64,000 nucleotides of DNA, taken from positions 3,038,001 through 3,102,000 of the forward strand of contig SCHM01000002.1 of NCBI GenBank assembly GCA_004123355.1. Reading direction: 5' to 3'. The notes below the pieces were generated by a model. That model was not told the DNA's origin and did no database searches. It saw only the letters and a list, made by a program, of their open reading frames with translations. Shown one piece after another: positions 38,872 through 50,696 of the stretch. The position numbers and the translations under genes are program-made. The stretch is from Amphirosellinia nigrospora. Lineage: Eukaryota > Ascomycota > Sordariomycetes > Xylariales > Xylariaceae. Positions within the stretch are counted from its first letter, which is position 1. Every line of letters starts with the position of its first letter.

Positions 38872-39487
38872 ATCCTAGAAACAAACATAGTTTCCTGAAA
38901 CCAAAATTTGAAAGCATTCTTGTAGCGTGATCTGTAGTAATAAATTTGAATACGCATAGCTCTCTGCGGTATTTTGCCTATTAGAGACCTGTTATGATTA
39001 CCTAGGCTGGTCCCATATCCAGGCAGTAAGACAACATTCATGCATAATGCTTAAGTATCTGTCACTTTCTCGATGTTTGAATAAGTAAAAAGTGCTGGAT
39101 GCTTCGCTCTACACCTACATATTGGAACAGGGTCACTGCCACCTGCAATGTAAATCAACAATATCCAAATATACCAGATCATAACCCAGGGCGTCTAGTT
39201 ATAAAAAGGAACTAAGCTTCTCCAACTGAACGAGAAGAGAAATCAGGAGCTAAACCTAAAAGTTTTAATAGGCTGGATTAATCCTTGATTCCCAGTGCCT
39301 GAGCAAAGGCGGGCGAAAAGAAATACGATGCAAGCCCTTATATCAAGATTTAGCAGTATCAATTGCTTTCACATACAGCTGTCTAAAGCGTCTCCGTTAC
39401 AGTCCTCTTACGTTAAATTTTCGGCATGCTATATCAGTCCTTTAATTTGTTGCCCACTCTCTTTCCCCAAATCTCCCACCTGGAGAC
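38872..39487. other. Intergenic, convergent 3' ends
   Basis: This is the gap between the ends of the SRR1-like gene and the AAA ATPase. No gene is supported. Confidence 0.55.
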
Positions 39488-42487
39488 TTAACTGTTATGG
39501 CGAGTGTGTTCTTCCTCCGGGGCGAAACGAGACCTTTCGTTGTACGCTCTCTCATCTGCAGTGGCGCCATGAACATTTACTAAGTACTCCTTGAACTGGG
39601 ATGTCATGTCAAGCACCTGCTCGAAGTCTCTCTGGTCCAAAACCCCCTCGTCTTCCGCTTTGTCTGTCTTTTGCTGAAAGCGATACTCTGCGAGGGCCAC
39701 GGCCGTTTGAAATGCTACATTCGATCACACAAGTTAGCTGATACCTTTACTACGCTCTAAGTCCAAGCAATCACGTTTTGCTTGTGGTGATTAGATTGCT
39801 CTTACCGTTCCGGATTTCTCGTCCATTCCAGCCCAGCTCTGCTATATTCTCGTCCTCTAACACGTATCGTTTCGCACGAGAGGTCACTGTCACATCTTGT
39901 CGGTCTTCGCTTAGCTTGTTGAAGAATTGCTTCCAAATTTTGGCTCTATCGTTGCCTCGCAAGTTTTCGTAGGCAATGACCACGTGGATTCTCGACATGA
40001 ACGCATCGTCAAAAGTCCCAACGCGATTCGTTGTTAGGAATAAAATTCCCCTGTAGTATTCCGTACATCGCAGAAAGACTGTGAGCCCATTCACGGTTAG
40101 GCGCGCAATTGAAGTCTCGTTGCTTCTTATTAGGGGAGACATAGACTTACCGGATACTAAGCTGTTTCGCTTCAGATCTGCAAACTCACGTCTTTCGAGG
40201 TAGACGTCAGCTTCATCTATAAGCATGACAGCTCCCATGTCTCTGCCAATTTGAACCATTTAGCAAGGTTCTCCTCAACCTTTGTTTCGTCGGTCCCGAT
40301 ATCTCCGCCTGTTAAGGACAGGAGAGCTCTGCCTGTATACTCTGCGATGCACTCTAAGTAGGATTAGCAGAGCGCTCTCTTATATTAGAGAGGTAAAACT
40401 TGCCAGCTGTCTACAAAAATGGTGTTAGCATATATATTGAATCGTAGGAAGCGGACATGTTGTTCTTACAAATGTCTTTCCTACCCCGGGGCCACCATGT
40501 AGCAAGAAGATCTGTCCTTCACCCTTGTTCTCCATATGGTCGGCCAACCAAGGTCGCGGACCTTGATGTTTCATGCTGTCTTTTGTGAACCTCTGAACTA
40601 GAGCCTTTATCATGGTTTTCCTCTCCTCGGGCATGACTAAATTCTCGATTGCTCGAGTGTTGGCCTTTGGGGTACTGCAGTTTGCTACATCGAGACTCGC
40701 TGTCATAGATTAGCTAAGAAATCGAGCCAATAATAGTTTTGCTGCGAATGCTCACCCCACGTTCTTGTTTTTAACATGAGCCCCCAAAAGCGGCTATTAC
40801 AAAGCAGGTACCTGTGTCTCGGATGCTCTTCGAGCCCATTGGTCTCAAGATTTCGGTTCTTAAACGGATCGAGGACGTCGTAGGTGGCCCAGCGAAACCC
40901 TCGCGGCGGGTGGGATCGCTGCCCGCTGCATTCTTCGCAGTAGCACTTAGGCAGTCCTGCGCCCATATCCTCGATTTCCCCGATCATTGGGACGGAAGAG
41001 GGGTTTTCAGAGTAGTAAGAGAAACTATCAACATACGCGCGACCATAATACTATGCCGCATTAGCTAATCCAGAGGTGATAGGCAAAGGTCAACTTACAC
41101 TCTGGTTCCTGGAACCAGCCAGCCTACCAGAATAGTAGACCTGCCTCCCGACTATGCTTTCGTACCACTGCTTCCCATTCTGCTCAAGTCTCTGGCGTGT
41201 CTGCCCTTTGTCTTGCTTGTCTAGATACTTACAAGGGAAAACCTTCAAACTAGTTATGGCTCGCTCTCCCTCGAACTGTGGAATTATTGCTGTTTCAGTG
41301 CATCGCCCAACGAACCGGCCATCAAAATCTAGGCTCCACATAGTGATTGTGTAGGGGCTTTTTCTCGTCGATTCGGACAGAATACCCTCATCCACATCGA
41401 CATGACTGACAACATAAGCGGCCAAGCTGTTTTTGGTTTCACAGTACACTGTGTCGCCAGGCTTGAAAAGGTACCACAGCATACGGAAAGTACATGTCAT
41501 CTGTTCATATCGGGCAAGCTCGTCGCTGATATCGTCTTTGTATACCGAATCCTTGACATAGCTCAGAAGCGAGTTGAGGTAAGCCGACGTATCTTCGGAA
41601 TTATTGATAGGAGTGTCCGACTCAGATTTAGTCCTGTTGCCGTATCTTTCGAGCTGCTCCATGTGGTGGGCAATCAAGGGGTAAGGCTCATTGATGGTGA
41701 CCGTCTCTCCTTCCAAGTCCACGAATGGATAATAGGTTACCACCTTAGCGATAGCCTCGATGATCTCTGGCGATTTAATCACCATTTTCCCACTCCATAC
41801 TGTGATCCCAACTGCGGGGTTTTTGAGAAGTTCTTCACCGCTTACGGTTTCCCAAGATCTCGTTTGAGAGTATGTCGTCCTTAATATCGTAACTACCTCA
41901 AAGATTGGCTCCCTTTCTTTGCGTATCCCAATCACGCCCCTTGCCGCCTGCAGGTCGAATGGCTTCACCCACGGCTCAGAAGTAACTGTGCTGCCAATTC
42001 TATCCATGTATTCGACAGTGAAGGAAATTTTAGGCGAGTCATCATTTTCGTTCAGATCCCCCTTTCTTTCGTCAGTGTGTTGCTCGTGATCTCTTGATTC
42101 GCTATCGCTTCCTTCAGCGTTGCTTGCTTCGGTGACATTCGTTGCGCTGATATAATTAGGTTGTGTCAAGTCTTCGGCACACCGTGGACACTCTTCGTAA
42201 CCAAAATCAACGAGAACTGAATGAGGCCGGCCGTTTTTAGGACAGTAAAGACGAGCTTCACTTTGCCAATTTGAATCATTCTTGGGCTCATTTACCTCTG
42301 CTTCGTTCTTCGAGTCTTGATGATGCGGTTTGGATAAAGTTTCACTCTCGGTCAGCTCCCTTTCGGTATCCTCCATGACCACGACAGTGATGGTTTGCTG
42401 GTCATCCTCCGGATTCACATCTGGCTTAGGTGTGACCACATCGTTGTTTAGTACAGAAATCTCTGCTACCAATTCAGTAGCAGACAT
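39488..42487 (-). CDS. AAA ATPase with DUF7025-like N-terminal domain
   Basis: Seven exons: 42487-41099, 41050-40756, 40699-40470, 40410-40404, 40353-40151, 40078-39806 and 39714-39488. They give 874 residues once a single missing base at 40233-40235 is allowed for. An acidic N-terminus with two Cys pairs (CPKNG, ECPRCAEDL) precedes a DUF7025-type region (PFVDLEGETVTINEPYPLI and YKDDISDELARYEQM). A CYCEEC motif follows, then the AAA module: GGPGVGKTF, LLSLTGGDIG, AVMLIDEADVYLERR, ILFLTTNRVGTFDDAF. The C-terminus holds the sensor-2 lid. Such proteins are numerous in filamentous fungi; their clients are not known. The 7-base exon 4 lies just after the Walker A codons, between a GT-AG intron and a GC-AG intron. 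Confidence 0.85.
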
Positions 42488-43285
42488 TGTAGTAGACCTA
42501 TTTCTTTGCTGTGTACGAGGTGCTCAACTGTGTTTGGGGGAGGGTCTGCACAGAAGTAAAATTTTACTGTGAGTTGTGGGAGGGAAACAGCAGTTTCGAG
42601 TTGTAGTATATTGATCTGGAAAGCTCTGGCGGTCAGATACTTGAAAATTAGGCCGGTACAGAGTAACAAGGCATTTTCTGATCATTTATCCAGCTTCTAA
42701 AATACGGACCTTGAGGCTCTGCATCAATCACAATCCCTAGTTTCCGACACACTAGACCCAAATACAACCAAGAATAAGGTCATCCGGTTTCTAATATGCA
42801 GGCCTTTTCGGCCCCCAATCGTGCTGGCATTAGTAGTCCAATGCCCATTATTATTGGCTAGAAAATGCTTCAGCTTATGCAAATTCAACAGGCGCCATGT
42901 AGGTAACCTTGAATGCGTCACATTATTGACTGGCACCCGCCGTACGCGTTGCCCTTTTACGAACCACCCCAATTATTGTGCGGTACCGAGGCGCCGATAC
43001 CATGCACGGAGATGTGGACGGTTGTGTAGTAGCTAGCATTGATTAAAGGTCATTGGTTCTCTGGCAAGCTACATTTATTCATATGTGGTAAGTGAAAAGC
43101 TGACTGCAGCTGACATGACCCTGCCGAGAACCTCGAAGGCGACGAGCCATGCCGATATTCTTGCGATAGCGCTTCTGGAAATGCGTGACCATGATCTTTG
43201 ATTTCGCACCGTACATAACGTCGTGTACTGTCGTGATTAGAACTATCGCGTATATTCCGGGAGCCGTTCAGGAAACAAATGAGCC
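42488..43285. other. Divergent promoter region of two accessory genes
   Basis: This is the 5' gap between the AAA ATPase gene and the DUF7708-like gene. No gene is supported. Confidence 0.55.
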
Positions 43286-45347
43286 ATGGATGAAGTTCGA
43301 ATGACGCCGTTAGTTCGCACGTATAGTTTGCAGCTTACTGACTCAAGCATTTTATCTCAAAGTCTTGGGGCTGTTGCAAAGGCAGAGCAAGAAAGTGATA
43401 AGAAACAGGCGGTTGAGTTGCAGGAATGGCAAGAATGGATTCGCTTCGAATGGACTTCTAGGTAATCTGATGAGATCTCTAGGAATAGACCTGAGACTAA
43501 TGCCTTAGCAGTGACCCCAGCTACCAGAAGCTCACTCATCATAGTAAATTATTAGCTGATTGTTGGAAGAGGTTCGGCTCCCAATTTGACCTCGAGAGTG
43601 TGAAATGTATAGCAGGACATACCATTCCCACTATTGACACACTCCTACGAGTCGTCAATGACGCAAAGGCAGAGATGGAATCGAATAAGCAGGCCCCGAT
43701 GGGTCGAGCTAAAGAGCGATTTCTGCAATTCACAAACCTACTGAGTGACTACTCCTTCCTGTTCTCCGTCATCCCGAACAATGACAAGTATACCAGTCTG
43801 ATTACTGGCGTCTTATCATCTATTGCCAAAGTAGGAGTGAATATTCCACCGCTCTTGAAAAACTGTTATTGATGCTAGTGTAGGCGGCCGCGAAATACCA
43901 GGAAACTGCTGAAAAGATTTCACAAGCTCTCGATCGAATCGCTTATAATATCGGAACTGTTAAAACGCTCGAAAATTGCCGGTACTCCTGAGGTTCGCGG
44001 CTTTGTAATCGAATTCTTTGTCAAGTTATTTGAGCTTTTATGCTGCATCATGTCGTGGTATCAATCAAGGCCGAGAAGGATTCTCGGATCATTTGTCAAG
44101 AGCTTTGATAAGGAACTGAACGGGAAAGTCGATGCAGTTGAGCAGACCTTGAAGGATTTATCCGAGGAAACAAACCTCATAACTCAGCTTCGAGTTAACG
44201 ATCTACGTGGAGAGGTTGCAGCGATATCCTCAACAACAGTGAACACAAATCGAGATGTCCAAGATGTGAAGGCTTTACTACAACAACTTGTGGTAAAAAT
44301 AAGCACCTTGGAAGATGTTGGATATGTTGCGACGCAGCAATTCAACTCTATACACCAAGATTTCATGCGGCAAAGGGTCGTCACTACAGATCGCCGCATG
44401 ATCGGTATTCATCTCCCCTCGTCGACAATACACAGAGTCAATTGTCTTCCCTCTCTTTTGATGGCCATGTAGAAGATTGTATGTGGAAAGATAGCCGCCT
44501 CAGTCATGAATGTGTAGATGAATAACTGACCATGATAAAGGCACGATTACCCATTTCTCCAAGTCCGATCTACTTCAATACCCAACAACTCAAACCATTC
44601 GTTGATGATGGGCGAGATTCTGTTTCGAAAGACGACAGACCGACTGCAAGAGCAGTTTTACCCCGAGAAGTTATCGGTGAGATGCAGAAGTGGATGGCAA
44701 GTGAAAACTCCAAGATGCTCTGGGTTGAGGGAATCAGCTCGCACAGCTCCGAACCAGTGCTCTCAATGGCAGCGCTGCACATGTGCTCTATCGCATCAAA
44801 CTCTGGTATTCCATGCGTATCTTATTTTTGCACGTCTTCAAATGAGCGGAGAAAAGCGACCCAAAAGGACCAGCGCCTGACTCACACCGAAGCAACATGC
44901 GTCTCTCTTCTCTACTCTATCATTATTCAACTTTGCGAGTATCTCCCAAATGATTTTGTCGGAACAGAAGGCTTCGACCACAGATTTCAACTCCTTGACG
45001 GAACTCTCTCAAGCTCAGAGGTCGCCGTCGATTTGATTAAGGATCTTCTCAACCACTTGCCCCCGCTCACTGTCTGGGTCTTGGATAGGTTTCCATTTGC
45101 AAAAACCAAGTCGACAGCTCCTTATATTGCGAAGCTTATACGCGTCTTACGTCATGACGATACTAGGCGGGTTACGAAGGTCCTCTATACGACGGAAGGA
45201 AATACACACTGGTTGGCGGATAACTTGCAAGCAGATGAGCACTTTCTTGCGTCGCGAATGGCGCTAAACAAACCAGGGCGCTTGATGCCTGGTGGAGTTT
45301 CGCCACTATTCCGAGGTCAATTTCAGAGAGATCGGCAGCAGATATAG
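43286..45347 (+). CDS. DUF7708-like fungal protein with NTPase-like C-terminal part
   Basis: Exon 1 is 43286-43461 and exon 2 is 43545-43836, after which a 47-base intron (43837-43883) follows. The N-terminal part (DCWKRFGSQFDLESVKCIAGH, LFSVIPNNDKYTSLITGVLSSIAKV, ETAEKISQALDRIAYNIG) resembles the DUF7708 helical domain. The middle is a coiled coil (VDAVEQTLKDL, DVQDVKALLQQLVVKI). The C-terminal part has KMLWVEGIS and ending-strand motifs (PPLTVWVLDRF, KVLYTTEGNTHWLADNL) that recall the degenerate P-loop region of fungal STAND-type proteins, but a clean GKT Walker A is missing. One break lies near 43975 and another intron or break near 44380-44530. The family is unnamed; a role in recognition or regulation is inference. 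Confidence 0.6.
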
Positions 45348-45636
45348 CAGATTACCGCCTGGCGACGCGAAAAATACTACCTAGATAGCTTTGCTCAACC
45401 CCCTAACCACTTGTGGAATTTCTCGGTAGATATGTCTGACATGTCAGTAGCATGCTATTATCACACGAAGCTCCCTGAATTTGTTATTTTCAGGGCCGTG
45501 TCATTATGCGAACGATTGAAACCCACTAGATATGAAAATGGGGTTGACTTACAATAATAATAGTATGTTCATTATTTTAAACTATGGCTCTAGATGTCGC
45601 CGCGCTATCTCTAATGAACTTCACATGCCTAAGGTT
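45348..45636. other. Short convergent intergenic gap
   Basis: These 289 bases separate the stops of the DUF7708-like and HET genes; no other element was recognised. Confidence 0.5.
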
Positions 45637-47423
45637 TCAGTCGCGACACAAAGACGACTTCTTACGATTAAGCTCCTTTTGACTAAGCTTCTTTTTAATC
45701 CTAAGTCGTGTATCAGATGAATCCGAGGCCCGCTCCCGCGGTTGGTCAGGTATCCTATCAATTGCCCCCAGAGTATCAGACCCGGTAGCCACATCATACG
45801 CCCCAAACAGCATCTCCGCGAACCGCGTGGAACGCTTGACACGCTCAATCTCGATGTCAATGAAGTACTTGGATGGAGGTTTCACCCGAGGGGTTGTGGA
45901 CACTTGCGCGTTATGGTATTCTAGCTCGATCTTGCCGGCCTTAGAAGGTTTATATAGCCGCTGCATGTCTTCGAAGTTGATTTCCTGGGGATTCGTTCGG
46001 ACATCGAGTTCCTGCACATCACAGCCGACCTGGAAGATCTGCAGTGAGCCGATAAGAACGACGATACGTTCTCCGTCGTCGCGATCAAATATGATTGCTA
46101 CTGAAAGCTGGTCGGCCCCCTCAACATGGGAAAAGTGATCGGACGCCCTACTAAAGATATTGAGTTCGTGCCCATTGTCGTGTTAAGAGGGTCCATCCTC
46201 TTTTCAGTACTGGGCGGTTCCAAAACGCGAACAAGTTTGTAGATATCCGCCGTTGGCATGTTTCTGAGCTGTAGAACGTGCTGGGGAAATGCACCGGTGC
46301 TCGATTGCTCATTCGGCTTCTGGCGGATGTAGATCGTCTGGAGGGCCCTCGCTGACGGACCATGGCGAAAGTCCCAACTCTCACGCGAGCATACTGGTCG
46401 TCACTGTTGGAGAGCCTCTCGAGGTAAATGGCAAGGAAACTGGAATTCTCGAAATTTGGAGGCGGGGGGCAATCGACTGCCGCGACGTATTGCCCGTCAT
46501 CAAGGGCCGTGAGATGGAGTTCGATGCGTAGCCCGCGGTTCGTCATGTGTAGGGCGATCTCGGCTCGAAGTCTTCGTATGGGATAATACTGTTTGAAAAT
46601 AGGAAATTAGATGTCGACGGTGCCAATAGCCCGAACCTTGCGTCTGGGGATGAGGACTGGTTGACCCAGGCAAATAGCGATTGGTCGTCTGACTCTCTCA
46701 TGATCTCCTCCTGTAGTCGAAGAAAGGCCCTTTCCGCCCCTTCGCCGTATAGCATGGGCATATTCACCGAGAATACACCCATTAAGCTGTAAGCTGTGTC
46801 TTCGGGTCTCGTCACCTCTCTTTTCGCAGCCCAGGACATCCGCCTAGCAATACTCGCAGAGTTGAGAGGCTTGTCACCTAATAGGATCTCTCTATCGATA
46901 CCAGTAATCTTGGCGAGAAGGTCACTAAGTGTCTTCTTCTTACCAATCGTTTTCCAGTTTCCCGAAAAGAACTCAACGTCCCTCGGGGCAAGTAACTCCT
47001 GCAACGTCCATCCTCGACGGAACCATTTGCTTCTCGAGAACTTGGCGGACCCTTCTTCCGTACTGTTATTGTCAGGTGCGTCATTCAAATATGCGTAACA
47101 GGCCGTTGCATCCCGATACCATGCAAACATGGAGTTGATGGCTTCGGATAGCTCCGCACTGCTCTTCTTATCAATACAACATGTGTCTATCCATATGTAC
47201 TGATGGCCGTCCCAGCTGCCTGCTCACATGCCTTATAGACCTTATTTCGAGATGTTTCTGATCCCTTATACTCCAACCCGTTGATGATGTCCTCGAATAT
47301 TATCTCATTCTCTTCCCATACATGAGAAAGGATGGCATATCTTAGACCGACCATCTGTTTTGGGGTTTTCTCTACAAGCGTTAACTTCCCCGTTGCCTCA
47401 GGGTTCGTTTTTAAAAGACGCAT
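45637..47423 (-). CDS. HET domain protein
   Basis: I start it at 47423 (MRLLKTNPEATGKLTL), the usual HET-protein opening. The HET domain is clear: YAILSHVWEENEIIFEDI, YIWIDTCCIDKKSSAELSEA, INSMFAWYRDATACYAYLND, WFRRGWTLQELLAP and VEFFSGNW. The TYSLMGVF-like element (AYSLMGVFSVNMPMLYGEG) and AFLRLQEEI follow. The C-terminal region is a fungal-specific extension that ends in a basic tail (LRIKKKLSQKELNRKK). HET domains trigger cell death in heterokaryon incompatibility and related non-self responses. The frame is broken at 47211-47213 (C run, one base short), at about 46561, near 46350 and near 46043. No nucleotide-binding or repeat domain is fused to it. Confidence 0.85.
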
Positions 47424-47941
47424 TCTGCACGGCGTCGATCCCGTCAAGGGGGTCACACTGGGAGGGGTTAAGTATCTGGATTGTATTTGCACCACACCTA
47501 ATAAATCTTCATATTAAATGATACCGGTTTGGTTTTATAAGAGAACGGACGGATGCAGGGACGAGAATGACGCCGACATCTATAACATTCGTATCAACTC
47601 TTTTAAACACGAATCAGCGTGTCGCTTTCCCCCGCGGTGTGGTGTGGCTAAGAAATCCTGCATGACCATGTAAGAGCTCAATTGGCTCACCGAAAGGAAT
47701 CAGATGGTTTCATCGCGCGTCCATAATATTCCTAGTAACAAATCATCTTATCGCCCCCAACTAATAGGCAGACTTGATCTAAACGTGTCATAAGGCGGCG
47801 CAGCACCTACGGGATAAAAACGGCGTTAAGCGCATCTCAATAGTAAAAGATGAATAGCGAGTGAGACTCGCATCGCCTTAAACCGCGGCGTTATTGTTCG
47901 ATAATCCCGTCTTTCATTTGCTCAATACCAACTCAATCAAG
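47424..47941. other. Divergent promoter of HET and LITAF genes
   Basis: No gene is supported in this 518-base gap between two divergent start codons. Confidence 0.5.
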
Positions 47942-48615
47942 ATGGCCGAAAGTCAACACACAGAGGGCATCACAGAAGCGCCGAAGCGTGATGCTGCAGC
48001 GCAGTCGGAAGCTACAAGAATCCCAAACGAGAAGGCTGGAAATGAGATCAATCAAGACGGTCCATCGCCGCCCGCATCACTGCGCCCGGTATGATCCAGG
48101 AGGAGTATGCTTTTTTTTATCCAAGACTTGACGGTGCCAGGAGGTCTAATATTGATGCAGAAACACAAAGCATTTGAGTGTATTGCCGGCCGCGAACGTA
48201 CCTCAAGTTGTGCCGGAAGGCAATCCGCGCATGGTCACGCCTCTCGAAAGGCTAACTCCACAGGAGACTTGGATTGATTGCCCGTTCTGCCAGCATGTTA
48301 CGAAGACGCGCATTACAAAGGAGGGAGACACCCAACAAACGTTCGTGATGAGTCATCCCGCTCGCTATGGCAGAGTCGGGTCTCTATGCTAAACACAATA
48401 TTAGGCTGGCGTCAGTGATATGCTGTCTCATCTGCCTTCCGCTTGCGTGTATTCCATGCGTGGCGGGTTGGTGCGAGAACACTCACGTCTTCTGCAGCAG
48501 ATGTGGGAGAAAAGTAGCGACGATTCCTCACGACGGCGGCCCGGTACAGGTTGTGGGCAACCAGCAACCGGGTTTAGTACCATCCAAGTACGTGGCACAG
48601 CCCGGCATGAAATAG
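47942..48615 (+). CDS. LITAF-domain zinc-ribbon membrane protein
   Basis: Exons are 47942-48088, 48161-48340 and 48405-48615. After a polar N-terminus (AESQHTEGITEAPKRD) comes a Pro-rich stretch, then the split zinc ribbon: WIDCPFCQHVTKT at one end and VFCSRCGRKVAT at the other. Between them lies the hydrophobic, Cys-rich insert ASVICCLICLPLACIPCV. This is the LITAF/SIMPLE layout, which inserts monotopically into the cytosolic face of endosomal or plasma membranes and binds one Zn through four Cys. Function in fungi is little known. The second intron donor is GTTCGT, which is rare, with a GCTAAAC branch site near the acceptor. A one-base break lies just after 48161. Confidence 0.82.
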
Positions 48616-50213
48616 GTAGCCGCCGAAGTGGAAGAACCTGATCCTTCATCCTTATGTCGATCGAGATCTTACACACTTGATATTCGAAGCTTGGGGCCGT
48701 GGTATAGATGTCGCAGCCTATCAGCTGTTACTATTATTCTGTAGTATAATGAAAGCTTTACTTGAGCCGTGCCGCTTTAAGCGTCTCCTTGCCAGCGTGT
48801 TAGATCTTCACACACTAACTACTAAGGGGTGGAGGTTTTCTGTTTGCAATACAAAGATAACAGGAAAGCTAACATCAAGTCTGACTAAATTATGGCTCGA
48901 GCTAATCAATGCGCGTCAAGGCATAAGGCAAAGGACGACGACAGAATCGACTTTTAGGTGTTTGTAATGAGACCTCGGGTGTCACTTGTGCATTCGTCTT
49001 GACATCGTGGGGTCGCAATTCAGCAAGGGCCAATGCCACCTACTTGCATATGTATGTAGTACCTCTCAGCCGCCAAAGCGGGGTAATCACTATCCCTTCC
49101 CCAGGTATAGTTCTGTGTTTATTTATATTTTTAGATTCTTTTCCGGAGAAGGTTGTCTAATGATCTTCGGCATGTCAACGGCTCGGCTCAGATTATCGCT
49201 GTGTTTCCAGGGACGCAAGATAACCGGCAACGTCTCTATATCCCTGCAGTCATACGTCCGTCCCCTGAAACCGTTTTTTCATGGATATTTTACTACAGTC
49301 TAAATAGAACATGGTGAAATATACCAAAAGGAACGATTCAGGCCATGTCAGGGACATCTTCAGTATTATTCTGCTACATTTGGGGTTTGAGTAGAGGTTG
49401 TCAGCCTGGTCCTTTCTTGTTTGACTATATTTTATACAGATTATTATTACTTTGTAAGTAGTGCCGCCATTTCTTTTAACTGTTAAGTCGGAATACAATA
49501 CTACGAAGTCTAGTCATCCCATCGAATTTAGATATACACTTCTATATGCTGTTACGGAACTCGAATTCCTTTCGCCTCAACCAGGCTAGGTGAATCTACG
49601 ATGATAAGTTAGTATTCACCTTCCAAGTCCGATAGGGACACAATATATACACATAGCGTGAGGTTGCATACCAACCACATCAGTTCGCTATACCCCCCTG
49701 AAAAGCTAAGTCGAGTTTAACTACCTTTATCCTCATCCGCGGTTTTACGTATGGCTATGTCATGAAGTCACGCCACATTACCCCAGCCACATTACCCCAG
49801 CCACTTTAGGAACAAAGAGATTATCTGTATATAGCCTAGTTACGCCTACGGAGGTGGTTTAGAGACCTTCGCGCAACAACAAGTATAGATGACCTACCCC
49901 ATACCACGAGGTCCCTGACAGGCTACATTGTGAGGCGTCAAATTGACTTGGTCCGTAGGAAATCACGATCTTTGCGCTTTTCAATCAGTAGGCAATTTGG
50001 AGAATAGTCACTGGCTTTAGGGCTGCGTCGAATAGGCATATGTATTTATCTAATTCGCTTCGGCGTACTAAATTTGCGCTTTTCACACATATCATTCTGG
50101 CCACCAGAGCTGAGCGAATAGAGACCGACTTGTCTTGGAAGGGTCAGATTCTATTCCTCCTCCCCTCTACATCGACGAGACCGACCATCCTAGAAGACTG
50201 CCTTTAAGCAAGT
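48616..50213. other. 1.6 kb intergenic region
   Basis: No gene is supported. At 49775-49802 there is a short tandem CCACATTACCCCAG repeat. Open frames at 48677-49303 have no recognisable family. Confidence 0.5.
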
Positions 50214-50696
50214 TTATGACGAGGTCTTAACGTGGAAAGCGGGGGTAGTCGGCACCGAAGCCATACGTTGCCCGAAGCGGTAATACCAGCCATCGCCTTC
50301 GCGACCATCGATGGTGGCCACTTTCCAGGTGAACTTCTGATCGGTGAATTTGACAGCGCCTGGCGATAGTTAGGACAGTTAGCAAAGGCATAGAACGGGG
50401 TTTCAAACTGTTTCCAGAAGTAACTCACTGTTCAGAACAATCTCCTGCCCTTTGTAATCATAGACTGGCGAGCCGAGCGGACCGCCGTTGGGCGACACGA
50501 GGATGGGGTTAGTGAGGAATGAGTCGACGGTGAGGTTGAAGGTGTCTGTTCGGGTCTCGGGGTCCCATGTCAACACGAAGTCGGTTTCCACCTGGTAGAA
50601 GGCGTCGACGGGAATGTCGTTGGTGAAATGGAGGGCCTGCGCGGCTCCGGCAAGGAGGGCGGGCAGCGCCAGGAGCTTGATCAGGGATTTGGTCAT
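50214..50696 (-). CDS. Small secreted protein, possibly Kre9/Knh1-like
   Basis: Exons 50696-50429 and 50359-50214 splice in frame to 137 residues without any break. The N-terminus is a clear signal peptide (MTKSLIKLLALPALLAGAAQA). The mature part (DAFYQVETDFVLTWDPET, TFNLTVDSFLTNPILVSPNG, GWYYRFGQRM) is beta-rich with no Cys and no transmembrane or GPI signal. It recalls the N-terminal beta-sandwich of fungal Kre9/Knh1-type Ser/Thr-rich wall proteins, but the Ser/Thr-rich tail and GPI site are absent. It could be a cell-wall-associated or effector-like protein. The function is not known. Confidence 0.7.
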
